DNA from: Leptolyngbyaceae cyanobacterium SM1_3_5
Lineage (GTDB): Bacteria > Cyanobacteriota > Cyanobacteriia > Elainellales > Elainellaceae
DNA length: 9,389 nt
Assembly: GCA_012031475.1 (NCBI GenBank)
Contig: JAAUTJ010000136.1
Span: forward strand, 1 to 9,389
Reading direction: 5' to 3'
This document shows positions 1 to 7,267 of the stretch, in pieces. Numbering within the stretch: position 1 is the first letter of the stretch; each line of letters begins with the position of its first letter. A model generated the notes under the pieces. It saw only the letters and a program-made list of their open reading frames with translations, made no database searches and was not told where the DNA came from. A program made the translations under genes and the position numbers.

Positions 1-529
1 GCACTGACTGCCGATCGCACCCCAGAATGCGAATCTTCAAACGCGATCGCTTGGTCGGGGGCAACGTCGAGCTTGGCGATCGCCGTCAAATACGGCAGGG
101 GGGCGGGTTTGCCTTCTGAGAGTTCTTCGCCCAGTACGACAAGCGGAAAGCGATCGCGCAGCCCCAGCACGTCCAGCATAAATTCGGCGTTGGCGCGGGG
201 CGCATTGGTGACGACGGCTTTTTCAGATCGTGCTGCTCTGTCCAGCCCAGCAGTTCGATCAGTCCGGGCATCGGCTGAAGCAGGCTGGCAGCGGAATCGC
301 GAAACATCGCTTCTTTGCGATCGGCCAGTCGATCGTTTTCTTCCGGCGTTAGGGCAGGCAGCAGATCCGAAATAATTTCTTCATTTAGCCGTCCGCTAAA
401 CCGCGTCTGATAGAACACCGGATCGATCTCGCGGCCAAATTCGCGCATCACCGATCGCCAAACCTGATAGTGGATCGGGTCGGTGTTTGCCATTGTGCCG
501 TCGAGATCAAACAAAAGTGCGCTCAGCAT
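1..529 (-). CDS. HAD-superfamily hydrolase, beta-phosphoglucomutase-like (3'-partial, frameshifted)
   Basis: This is a haloacid dehalogenase-type phosphatase or phosphomutase, a cytosolic enzyme acting on small phosphorylated metabolites, probably a sugar phosphate. The start is the ATG at 527-529, because the protein opens MLSALLFDLDGT with the HAD motif I nucleophile Asp8 and Asp10. A helical cap follows at about residues 15-85. After residue 104 the frame breaks at the T-run 219-223. Restoring one A on the minus strand continues into VVTNAP (motif II Thr), SEGKPAP (motif III Lys) and FEDSHSG (motif IV acidic pair), so all four HAD motifs exist across two frames. The C-terminus lies beyond position 1; about 176 of the usual 220 or so residues are visible. 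The gene is divergent from the methyltransferase at 672. The family call is firm; the substrate is not known. The break is probably a sequencing error, though real gene decay cannot be excluded. Confidence 0.85.
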
Positions 530-553
530 TCGGTCAGGGAAAGCGACCTCCCT

Positions 554-559
554 ATTGTA
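554..559 (-). promoter_or_regulatory. Possible -10 box for the HAD gene
   Basis: The minus strand reads TACAAT, five of six matches to the sigma-70 consensus TATAAT, about 25 bases upstream of the HAD start codon. No good TTGACA-like -35 box sits 16-18 bases further upstream. A GGGAGG stretch between this box and the ATG is about 17 bases from the start, too far for a normal Shine-Dalgarno site. The whole divergent gap 530-671 (142 bases) must hold the promoters of both flanking genes, but I see no convincing plus-strand promoter in it. Confidence 0.25.
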
Positions 560-671
560 GGCAGTTCCGTTCGCGGTACAGAGTTGTTTGCAGCACGATC
601 GAACCGGACAGGCGATCGAGCGCAAAATTGGGTTGCGGTACGATCGATCCATCTTCCCAATCCTTACCTTC

Positions 672-1425
672 ATGAGCCGTCAACCCGTCAAGCAGCCGCC
701 CTGGTGGATCGCCGCCCTTCTTCTCAGTGTCTTTCTGACGCTGGCTTTCCTTTCAGTCTGGACGCTGACCGCAGTGGCCGACTCAACGGCAATTTATCAA
801 ACTCGCACTCCTCACCGCGACGGCATCGGCAAAATTTATCAAGGTCGTGAAATCGCGCAGGTGATGGGACATACAGGAGCCACTTGGCTGGAACGTCCGA
901 GCCGCAGTTGGGAAGAGCAGCCGCAAAAGCTAATCGACATGCTGGACTTGCAGCCGATCGATCGCGTGGCCGACATTGGAGCCGGAACGGGCTACTTCAG
1001 CTTTCGGATCGCGCCGCTCGTGCCGCAGGGCGGAGTGTTTGCCGTTGACATTCAGCCGGAAATGATCGACATTCTCAACTTTTTGAAGGCAGAAGATCAC
1101 GTCGAAAATGTTGAGCCAATCCTCGCCACGCTCACCGATCCAAATTTGCCGGAGGGAATCGATCGCGTCTTGATGGTCGATGCCTACCACGAATTCGAGT
1201 ATCCCTATGAAGTGATGACGGCGATTGTGCGATCGCTCAGCCCACGCGGACAGGTGATTCTAGCCGAATATCGCGGCGAAAATCCGTTCATCCCCATCAA
1301 AGGACTGCACAAAATGACAGCAGCGACAGGTGCGCCGCGAAATGGCTGCGATCGGATTGCGCTGGGTGAAAACGTTTGACGGTTTGCCGCAGCAGCATTT
1401 GATGGTGTTTGAAAAGGAATCGTAG
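672..1425 (+). CDS. Class I SAM-dependent methyltransferase with N-terminal signal peptide/anchor (frameshifted near 3' end)
   Basis: The start chosen is the ATG at 672, which gives a short charged tail followed by a hydrophobic helix (about residues 11-36). An upstream in-frame ATG at 588 would add 28 residues of poor quality. The helix ends in AVA before Asp37, a plausible signal peptidase I site. The Rossmann methyltransferase domain follows: motif I DIGAGTGYFS (101-110), acidic VDIQPEM (125-131), LMVDAYHEF (167-175) and post-motif PRGQVILAEY (191-200). After GLHKMTA the frame breaks near 1321-1326. Removing one base restores QVRREMAAIGLRWVKTFDG and the ending FEKES with TAG at 1423-1425, about 250 residues in all. 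Known relatives include bacterial methyltransferases with secretion signals whose substrates are not known. The gene is monocistronic, with a hairpin just downstream. The odd point is a SAM enzyme with an export signal, because SAM is cytosolic. Confidence 0.85.
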
Positions 1426-1438
1426 GGGGCGGTGGTTG

Positions 1439-1463
1439 CAGGGCTGACTTCTTAATAGCCCTG
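1439..1463 (+). terminator. Probable Rho-independent terminator after the methyltransferase
   Basis: A perfect 7-bp inverted repeat, CAGGGCT (1439-1445) and AGCCCTG (1457-1463), closes an 11-base loop. It is followed by TTTCATCGCTTTTG, a weak U-rich tract. It lies 13 bases after the methyltransferase stop codon, between two convergent genes, which is where a terminator is expected. The short stem and interrupted T-tract keep confidence moderate. Confidence 0.5.
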
Positions 1464-1501
1464 TTTCATCGCTTTTGCTGAAGTAAATTCTCAAAGCCGC
1501 T

Positions 1502-1550
1502 CTGTGGCTCGGAGGTCTATTGAAGTTACTGACCAGGGATGAAGCCACAG
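1502..1550. repeat. 8-bp perfect inverted repeat in the convergent gap
   Basis: CTGTGGCT (1502-1509) and AGCCACAG (1543-1550) are perfect reverse complements separated by 33 bases. They lie between the methyltransferase terminator and the stop codon of the large minus-strand gene at 1588. The loop is long and no T-run follows on either side, so it is a poor terminator. It could be the end structure of a lost element, a small RNA fold, or chance. I see no open reading frame in 1426-1587 that resembles a known protein. Confidence 0.3.
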
Positions 1551-1587
1551 CAACATCCTTTCATCCTCTGCTCTTGAGGACTACTTC

Positions 1588-2005
1588 CTACGGCAAGATT
1601 ACCCGTCGGGCAATCTTGGGCAAAAGCGCTTGCCACTCGATCGCGCTCAAGTCGCTGAACAGCGTGATTTCTGGCTCATCGTCGATCGCAAGTCCACTCA
1701 CCAGTTCGATCGCGACGCTGGAGATCATCAGGTCAGCCGCTTCAGGATCAATACCGCTCGTCGAGATCAAAAGCGTCAGTTGGGCGCGATCGGGATGCGT
1801 CAAAACCGTGTGCAGCAATTCGCTGAGCATCGCAAACAGTTTGTCTTCTGGCTGATTCCAGTCGGAAAGCATCCAGTTCGATCGCATCGCAATCTCAGCG
1901 ATTCCGTCAAATCGGGCAAATCGCTTTTGTGGAATTCCTGGAGCAGTCGATCGGCCTGCACCAAATTGGGCATCAGCTTGAGGACGGCGGACATTGCCAA
2001 TTGTG
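1588..2005 (-). CDS. C-terminal domain of the multidomain glycosyltransferase protein
   Basis: After repair at 2005/2006 the chain reads LAMSAVLKLMPNLVQADRLLQEF, completing a TPR-like helix pair. A second break at the T-run 1925-1928 (one A missing on the minus strand) leads into RFARFDGIAEIAMRSNWM. From about residue 1036 it is a compact domain: DWNQPEDKLFAMLSELL, then THPDRAQLTLLIST, then EPEITLFSDLSAIEWQALLPKIARRVIL, ending at TAG 1588-1590. I recall this kind of segment at the ends of cyanobacterial glycosyltransferase and TPR proteins, with helices around a Rossmann-like beta strand, but I know no assigned function. It ends convergently with the exported methyltransferase. Confidence 0.6.
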
Positions 2006-3895
2006 CAGGTCGCGATCGCCTTGCTGCACGGCAGACAGCGCCCCATGCCAGCAGATCCGCCAGTAGTTGCAGTCGGGATGGGCGGGATCGCGCTTGGTGA
2101 ACCACACTCCGGTGTAGTCGATCGATCGCAGTCCAAATTCCGTAAAGCGATCGCGCTCAAATTCGTGGATTGCCTGCCGACAGCCTTCCCAGTGCCCGTA
2201 GTCGTCCACCTGAATCACGCCATCGGGAACGATTTGATCGTAGAGCGTGTTGAAAATGGCGAGCGTCGATTCGTACCAGTCACCATCGGCATGAAGCAGG
2301 GCGATCGCACCGATGCGCGATCGATTCGCAGGCAGCGTCTCGGCAAACAATCCGGCAACGGGGATCACGAGATCTTGAACGCCCAGCGCTTCGCAAATCA
2401 AATTCAGGTTTTCTGCGATCGGTGCTTTCAAGGTTCCGGCTCCAAATCCGGTTTCGTTGGCGGGAATTCCCTGATGGCGATCGATCTCGATCGGGTCGGG
2501 CATTCCTTCAAACGTATCGAAAGCGTAGACATAGCGCGGACGCAGACTGTAGCGCTGCACAACAGCGGCCAAAAGTGCCGCCGCTCCGCCTCGACAAGTG
2601 CCACACTCGACAATTTCACCGGGAACATCATCCAAGCAAATTTGCTTGGTCAGCGAGTACAGCGAAAACAGGCGATCGACACTCAGCAGCGTAAACGGAC
2701 GCACGGCAGCCAGCAGCATTTGAAATTCCTCACCCTGCATTCCGTCCGCGATCGCTCCCGACAAGGCCAGCGCGTGATGATGCAGACTGCGCGGCAAGTC
2801 GTTCTGCTGCCAGTACAAATGGCTGAGGTGCTGATGCGCGATTCGTGACCCCGGATTGATCGTCAAGGCGGCTTGAAAGGCGGCGATCGCGGCTTCCTGC
2901 CGATCTTGCCGATATGCCGTTTTGCCTTGGGTGATGCGATCGCGCAACTGCTTTCGTTCAGCGAAATCGGGCAGCACAGGCGAGACAGGCGGCAGTCGCA
3001 GGGCGGCGATTCCACGCAGCAATTGCCGCAGGGGATCGCCGGAACTCCCGTCGATGCCACTGATTTCGTAATCTCGCAGATGGTCAGGCAGCGGCCAGTT
3101 CACGGCGGGATCAGGCTGATGATCGATCGCTTCCACGTTTCCGCGCCACGCCACGCCCATGATCTGCATCGTTTGATAAACCTTTGTCTTCCAGCCTTGT
3201 TCTTTCAAGTAGTCGAGTCCGGCAGCGACATCGGGTGAAGCCAGATCGTGAAACACAATCATCGCGTCCGGTGCGGCGAACGGCAGACAGGCGATCGCAT
3301 CGTTTAGCGGCGCGGGCGCATCGTGATCCCGTCGATGAAGATCAAAGACCACTTGGCGACCTGCTGCGGCCAAGGCTTCGACGGCTTGAGGACTGTAGCC
3401 CGCGACGAGGTTGACGCGATCGCGCACTCCTGCCGCCGTCAGCGATGCATCGACGCTTTCATAGAATTCCGATCGCCCCAGCATCGGATCGATCACGTCC
3501 AGTTCGACGCCCGCTAAGGCGAGATGACAAGCTGACCAGCCCAGCCAGCAGCCAATTTCCAGCGCAGGTTTGCCCTGAAACTGCAAAGCATTGTTGTACA
3601 AAATTTGGGCTTCGTCGCGGCTGAGAAATCCGACTTGCGGCTGGAGGCGATCGACATACCAGTGATGCCCAATCGTGCGACGCAGATGCGGCCAAGGGCA
3701 GGTGTTGGGATCGCCAATAATTTTGTTGGGAAAAGCCGCGTCGGGACGGACGATCGCCAATCCGGGAGCCACATAATCACCATGCGGCAGCAGGGATCGA
3801 TCGATGACGGCGAGCGTTTCGCGTACCATTCGATCGGCCTGAAACAGTTCGATCGCCCGCTGTCTGCAAGCTTGACCGATCGCCTGCCGCAGTTC
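2006..3895 (-). CDS. Class I methyltransferase + TPR + TylF-like (macrocin O-methyltransferase family) domains
   Basis: This open segment follows the GT4 helix without a stop. It first holds a Methyltransf_24-like domain with motif I ALEIGCWLGWS (about residues 472-482), the acidic VIDPML, and VVFDLHRRDHD and MIVFHDLASPD strands. Next come about 60 residues of TPR-like helices (QGKTAYRQDRQEAAIAAFQ and LYWQQNDLPRSLHHHALAL). The third domain matches the TylF family: IVECGTCRGGAA (about 789-800), YAFDTFEGMPDP, LLHADGDWYEST (894-905) and VIQVDDYGHWEGCRQA, the acidic residues that bind the metal in this family. TylF-family enzymes O-methylate sugar hydroxyls, which fits fusion to a glycosyltransferase. 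After VWFTKR comes another TPR-like helix pair (WHGALSAVQQGDRDL). The frame breaks at 2005/2006, where one missing base restores AQLAMSAVLKLMPNLVQAD. An independent start inside this segment is possible but unsupported. Confidence 0.82.
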
Positions 3896-4980
3896 GGGGA
3901 TCGTCTGTCCAAGCTGCGATCGTTTCGGCAAGCTGGTCGATCGTGCCTTGGGGATCGCGGTTGGGATCAGGCAGCAGTTTTCCGGTTTCGCCGAGTTCTT
4001 CGGGGATGCCGCTGACGGCTGTGGCGATCGTCGGGATGCCTTTTGCCATCGCTTCCATCACGGCTAGCGGCATTCCTTCCGCCTCAGACGGAAACACAAA
4101 AATATCGGCAATGTTGAGCAAGTTGGCAATGTCCCAGCGTTTGCCTAACAGTCGAATGTGATTGCCGTTGCGCTCTGCGGCTTCTCGCAGTTCCGCCTCC
4201 AAAATTCCCTCGCCCGCCCAAACAAAATAAATGTCGTTGCGCGGTAGCTGATCGATACCGTTCCGCAAGCTCGCGATACCGTTCCGGGAGCGCTGCGCGA
4301 TCGCGCCAAGCTGATACTGATAGCCTTTAATCGGCTCCAGTCGGGCGGCTGTGAAGCAAACGATCGCTTCCGCTGGAATGCTCAAACTTTCTCGTAAACG
4401 CAGATTTTCGGCTTCGTCTCTCGGCGCAAAGTAAGCGGGCGGACGACCATAATAAATGACTTCTCCGCGATCGATCGGCAGACCAAAATGCTGATGCAGT
4501 AAATCAAGATTTTCCTGCGAAACGGCAACGATCGATCGCGCTTTGGCATACTGTTCCGCCAGTAGAGGCAAGCAAAATTCAAAGTCTTTCGCAAAATCGG
4601 GCGTCACGAATCCCACCACGATCGAGAAGGGAATGCCGAGGGCGATCGCCGCTTGTTTGGCGGCAAAATCCGAGACCGGACAGCCATCGCTAAACAGAAT
4701 CAAATCGGGCTGAAGCTGCTGGAAGAGGGCGATCGCCTCGTCCGCACTTCGCAACGTCCGCTCAAAGTCGCGCATCGTGTCAAACGGAAGCCAGTGATGT
4801 TCCACACCGATCGCTTGCTGCTGGGAAATCAGCGGATTGTCCGCCTGAGTTTGAACACAGAAGACCTGATCCCCGCGCTGCACCAGTCCCAGCAAAATCT
4901 CGTGGTTATATTGGGCAACGCCGGCCGACGCCGGGTTCGTCGGTGTAGAGCAAAATCCGATGAGAAGGGCGAATCGTCAT
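3896..4980 (-). CDS. Glycosyltransferase family 4 domain (N-terminal part of the multidomain protein)
   Basis: The protein begins at ATG 4978-4980 with HRILLYTDEPGVGG, the first beta strand and glycine loop of the GT-B fold. One extra base in GGCCGG at 4921-4926 must be ignored; otherwise the frame stops after about 25 codons. The N-terminal Rossmann half spans about residues 1-190. The nucleotide-sugar half includes ARLEPIKGY (about 212-220), VWAGEG, and the retaining-enzyme EX7E motif as EGMPLAVME at Glu301 and Glu309. The family transfers a sugar from a nucleotide donor with retention of configuration; donor and acceptor cannot be read here. The C-terminal helix continues across the frame break at 3896-3899 into ELRQAIGQACRQRAIELF, the typical end of a GT4 fold, which shows the break lies within the domain. 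A tandem heptapeptide, RNGIASL then RNGIDQL, sits before DIYFVWAGEG. Confidence 0.88.
4254..4286 (-). repeat. 21-base in-frame tandem duplication inside the GT4 gene
   Basis: GATACCGTTCCG occurs at 4254-4265 and again at 4275-4286, exactly 21 bases apart. In the coding direction this gives the tandem heptapeptides RNGIASL and RNGIDQL. The adjoining GGGAGCGCTGCGCGATCGCG (4286-4305) is GC-rich and self-complementary. The block lies in a surface loop before the WAGEG strand, a place where GT4 proteins vary in length. It resembles the short dispersed repeats of cyanobacteria that insert in frame, but family membership is only inferred. Confidence 0.5.
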
Positions 4981-5125
4981 GGGGCGGAATCTTGACTTGA
5001 GGGGTAAGACAGGGCTGGGATTCTTGATAGCCTACAAAAATTCTTAGGCGATCGATCGTTACGCTTCAGGCTACCCTCATCTGAACGGGCGATCGCCTCC
5101 TGTTGCCAATTCACACCCCTCTGCA
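4981..5125. promoter_or_regulatory. Divergent intergenic region between the glycosyltransferase gene and dppB
   Basis: These 145 bases separate two genes that start in opposite directions, so both promoters should lie here. I see a small inverted repeat, GCCTA (5030-5034) and TAGGC (5045-5049), around an A-rich centre, and HIP1-type GGCGATCGCC near 5088. TTGATA at 5024-5029 resembles a -35 box, but no matching -10 follows at the right distance. Neither start codon has a clear Shine-Dalgarno site, which is common in cyanobacteria. Confidence 0.4.
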
Positions 5126-6135
5126 ATGCTGCGATACACGGCTCGACGGCTTTTGAGTTTAATTCCCGTGCTGCTGGGGATCACGCTGCTGGTCTTCGCG
5201 TTTTTGCATTTCATTCCGGGCGATCCGCTTTGGTGATGGTTGGCGAACGCGCCACGCCTGCACAGGTCGAAGCGCTGCGCGAACGCTTGGGGCTGAACGA
5301 ACCGTTGCCGATTCAGTATCTCAAGTTTTTGGGCGGTTTGCTCCGGTTTGATTTGGGCAACAGCATCATCAGCGGAATTCCCGTCGCCCAGGAAATCCGG
5401 ACGCGCTGGCCTGCCAGTTTTGAGCTTGCTGTGGCGTCGATGCTGTTTGCCGTGATCATTGGCGTTCCGGCTGGAATCATTGCGGCTGTCAAGAAAGACA
5501 AGTGGGTAGACAATACGGCGATGAGCGTTTCGCTGATTGGCGTGTCGATGCCTGTCTACTGGCTGGGGCTGCTGCTGATCTATCTGTTTGCGGTGAATCT
5601 GGGCTGGTTGCCGCCTTCGGGTCGAATTGGCGTCGATGTGGGCAATGCGTTTCGACCGATTACCGGATTCTTTATTCTGGATTCGATTTTGCGGTTCAAT
5701 TTTGCGGCATTAGGAAATGTTTTGTCGCATCTGGTGCTTCCGGCGATCGCCCTCGGCACAATTCCCCTAGCCATCATTGCCCGGATCACGAGAAGCGCCA
5801 TGCTCGAAGTGCTGTCGCAAGATTACATCCGCACGGCTCGCGCCAAAGGCTTGATCGAGCGCTGGGTAGTCATGAAACACGCGCTCAAGAATGCCCTTCT
5901 GCCTGTGATTACGATCATCGGTTTGCAGTTTGGGACACTGCTGAGCGGGGCGATTTTGACGGAAACGATTTTTTCGTGGCCGGGGATCGGCTCGTGGATT
6001 TACCAGGGCATTTTGAATCGGGATTATCCGGTGGTGCAGGGCGGCGTGGTGTTTGTTTCGATGGCGTTTGTGCTGGTGAATTTGCTGGTGGATTTGTCTT
6101 ATGCGCTGTTCGATCCGCGTATTCAGTATAAGTAG
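5126..6135 (+). CDS. dppB: ABC transporter permease, DppB/OppB-like (frameshifted near 5' end)
   Basis: This is one of the two membrane subunits of a dipeptide/oligopeptide-type (also nickel or glutathione) ABC importer. The start is ATG 5126, giving MLRYTARRLLSLIPVLLGIT, the classic N-terminus with the first membrane helix, and then FIPGDP. One base is missing at 5228-5229; restoring it (CCG GCT TTG) yields PGDPALVMVGERATP and avoids the immediate TGA. The repaired protein is 336 residues, normal for the family. Further helices lie at about residues 97-125, 134-160, 200-220, 257-280 and 305-327. The cytoplasmic EAA loop, which contacts the ATPase, is DYIRTARAKGLIE (about 233-245). The end, DLSYALFDPRIQYK, is canonical. 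As read, only the portion from 5230 is open. A dppC-like gene follows on the same strand. The substrate cannot be told from the permease. Confidence 0.92.
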
Positions 6136-6202
6136 ATGACTCGCATTGGCTTACCCGCTGCGCCCTCGTGCTACCCGCTTCCCCTTCTGACCCTCTCCCG
6201 TT

Positions 6203-6289
6203 CAGATGCGAGATCTCCGCATTTCTCCCCCGTACAGACGCGAGATCTCACATTTCTCCCCGTAGAGACGCGAGATCTCGCGTCTCTAC
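6203..6289. repeat. Three degenerate tandem repeats ending in a perfect palindrome
   Basis: Three successive units share an AGAYGCGAGATCTC core: 6203-6234, 6235-6264 and 6265-6289. The first two also share CATTTCTCCCC and GTA. The third ends instead with the reverse complement of its own beginning. The block occupies the dppB-dppC spacer and is read through in frame by an extension upstream of dppC, which is not thought to be translated. Confidence 0.75.
6262..6289. repeat. Perfect 28-bp palindrome (cyanobacterial REP-like element)
   Basis: GTAGAGACGCGAGA at 6262-6275 is followed directly by its exact reverse complement at 6276-6289. In RNA this forms about 12 base pairs around a four-base loop. 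Palindromes beginning GTAGAGACG and ending CGTCTCTAC are, from memory, an abundant dispersed family in filamentous cyanobacteria. No T-run follows, so it is not a standard terminator. It may affect dppB mRNA 3' stability or dppC expression. Confidence 0.7.
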
Positions 6290-6320
6290 CAACCCCTATC
6301 CCCTACCCTCTAACCCTGCC

Positions 6321-7238
6321 GTGACTCAACCTCTCACTCCTAATCCACTTCAGGCTGAACCGCTGACCACTGCTGATGTTGCCGAAGGGCGGCGCGATTC
6401 GCTGAAAAAGGTGTTTCGGCATTTTTTGCGATCGACTTCTGGCCGCATCGGTTTGGTTTTGACGATCGCCCTCATTCTCCTAGCGCTGCTGGCTCCAATT
6501 TTGCGACCGTTTGATCCAACGACGGCGCGAGACTATGCGGCGCGGCTGGATGCGCCCAGCATGGCGCATTGGTTTGGGGCGGATGGCTTGGGGCGCGATG
6601 TGTTTACGCTGGTGTGGTACGGGCTGCGAATTTCGCTAGTGATCAGCTTGATTTCGGTTGGGCTGGGCTTGATTGTCGGCACGTTTTTTGGCTTGATTGC
6701 CGGATATTTTCGCGGCTGGGCGGATACGATTATTGGCTGGGCAACTGATATTCTGCTAGCGTTTCCCTCAATTTTGCTGGCGATCGCCGTCGTCACGATC
6801 GCGGGAGCCAGCCTGCAAAGTGTGATGATCGCGGTTGGTGTAGTGCAAATTCCCATTTTCATTCGCCTGACGCGCAGCATGGTTCTCTCTTTGCGCGAAC
6901 AGGATTTTGTGCAGACGGTGCGAGCGTTTGGCGCAACTTCCAGCCGCATCATCTTCAGCCACATTTTGCCTGCCAGTCTTGCCCCGCTGATCGTTCAGGC
7001 GACGCTTTCGCTGGGAACGGCAACTTTGGAAGCGGCGGGACTCGGCTTCTTGGGCTTGGGCGCAAAGCCACCCACGCCGGAACTGGGCACGATGCTCTCC
7101 GATTCGTTTCGCAATGGCTATTCGCTCTCGGCTCCCTGGACAATTATTTTTCCCGGTTTGATGATTACGCTAATTGTGCTGGCGTTTAATTTGCTGGGCG
7201 ATGGTCTGCGCGATGGCCTCGATCCGCGCAATCGCTAG
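6321..7238 (+). CDS. dppC: ABC transporter permease, DppC/OppC-like
   Basis: This is the second membrane subunit of the peptide-type importer, the partner of DppB. I chose GTG at 6321, giving a 305-residue protein of normal family length. Upstream in-frame starts (e.g. 6168) would translate the repeat block into low-complexity sequence. After a polar N-terminus of about 40 residues comes the first membrane helix (41-61). Then follows the conserved HWFGADGLGRDVFTLVWYG (83-101), matching the WFGTDxxGRDVF signature of OppC/DppC proteins. Four or five more helices follow, with the EAA coupling loop QDFVQTVRAFGAT at about 194-206 and GLGFLGLG after it. The C-terminus GDGLRDGLDPRNR is canonical. 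The gene is intact, unlike dppB. The 185-base spacer from dppB is large for a translationally coupled pair. No binding protein or ATPase gene lies next to it within the window. Confidence 0.93.
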   Translation: MTQPLTPNPLQAEPLTTADVAEGRRDSLKKVFRHFLRSTSGRIGLVLTIALILLALLAPILRPFDPTTARDYAARLDAPSMAHWFGADGLGRDVFTLVWYGLRISLVISLISVGLGLIVGTFFGLIAGYFRGWADTIIGWATDILLAFPSILLAIAVVTIAGASLQSVMIAVGVVQIPIFIRLTRSMVLSLREQDFVQTVRAFGATSSRIIFSHILPASLAPLIVQATLSLGTATLEAAGLGFLGLGAKPPTPELGTMLSDSFRNGYSLSAPWTIIFPGLMITLIVLAFNLLGDGLRDGLDPRNR

Positions 7239-7267
7239 GGCGATCGAACGATTTCACCACCGTCTCT

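Larger units (their letters stand above)
1588..4980 (-). pseudogene. Multidomain GT4 glycosyltransferase - methyltransferase - TPR - TylF-like methyltransferase (four frameshifts as read)
   Basis: Read as one gene, this runs from the ATG at 4978-4980 to the TAG at 1588-1590. Four single-base frame breaks lie near 4921-4926 (one extra base), 3896-3899 (one extra in a G-run), 2005/2006 (one missing) and 1925-1928 (one missing in a T-run). The net change is zero, and the interval is exactly 1131 codons. No stop codon separates the domains once repaired. Approximate residues: GT4 fold 1-385; first class I methyltransferase 440-620; TPR-like helices 670-740; TylF/macrocin O-methyltransferase-like domain 785-960; further TPR-like helix pair 965-1025; cyanobacterial C-terminal domain 1036-1130. 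The inferred role is transferring a sugar to a surface glycan or lipid and methylating it, in the cytosol or at the inner membrane face. The gene is divergent from dppB with a 145-base gap. It is labelled broken because the given sequence does not read through; I think sequence error is the likelier cause. The three parts are listed separately. Confidence 0.65.

Noticed and set aside
219..223. Programmed ribosomal frameshift in the HAD gene at the A-run
   Set aside because: There are only five A residues and no full slippery heptamer. Six similar breaks in nearby unrelated genes make sequence error the simpler explanation.
588..671. Upstream ATG at 588 as start of the exported methyltransferase
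   Set aside because: The added 28 residues are charged and unrelated to the family, and would bury the signal peptide behind a long arginine-rich tail.
1994..2848. Long plus-strand open frame of 284 codons
   Set aside because: It lies antisense to the strongly conserved TylF-like domain and has arginine-, glutamine- and serine-rich composition with no recognisable motif, so it is a shadow frame.
3777..3931. Overlap of two minus-strand frames as two overlapping genes (GT4 end and methyltransferase start)
   Set aside because: The helix typical of the GT4 C-terminus continues in the second frame exactly at a G-run, so this is a one-base indel inside one gene.
6203..6289. Three repeated units of about 30 bases suggested a CRISPR array
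   Set aside because: The units abut without spacers of unique sequence, are degenerate, and the last is a perfect palindrome. No cas genes are present.
6136..6324. Small plus-strand frame starting directly after the dppB stop
   Set aside because: It translates the tandem repeat block into low-complexity proline- and serine-rich sequence and has no ribosome-binding site.
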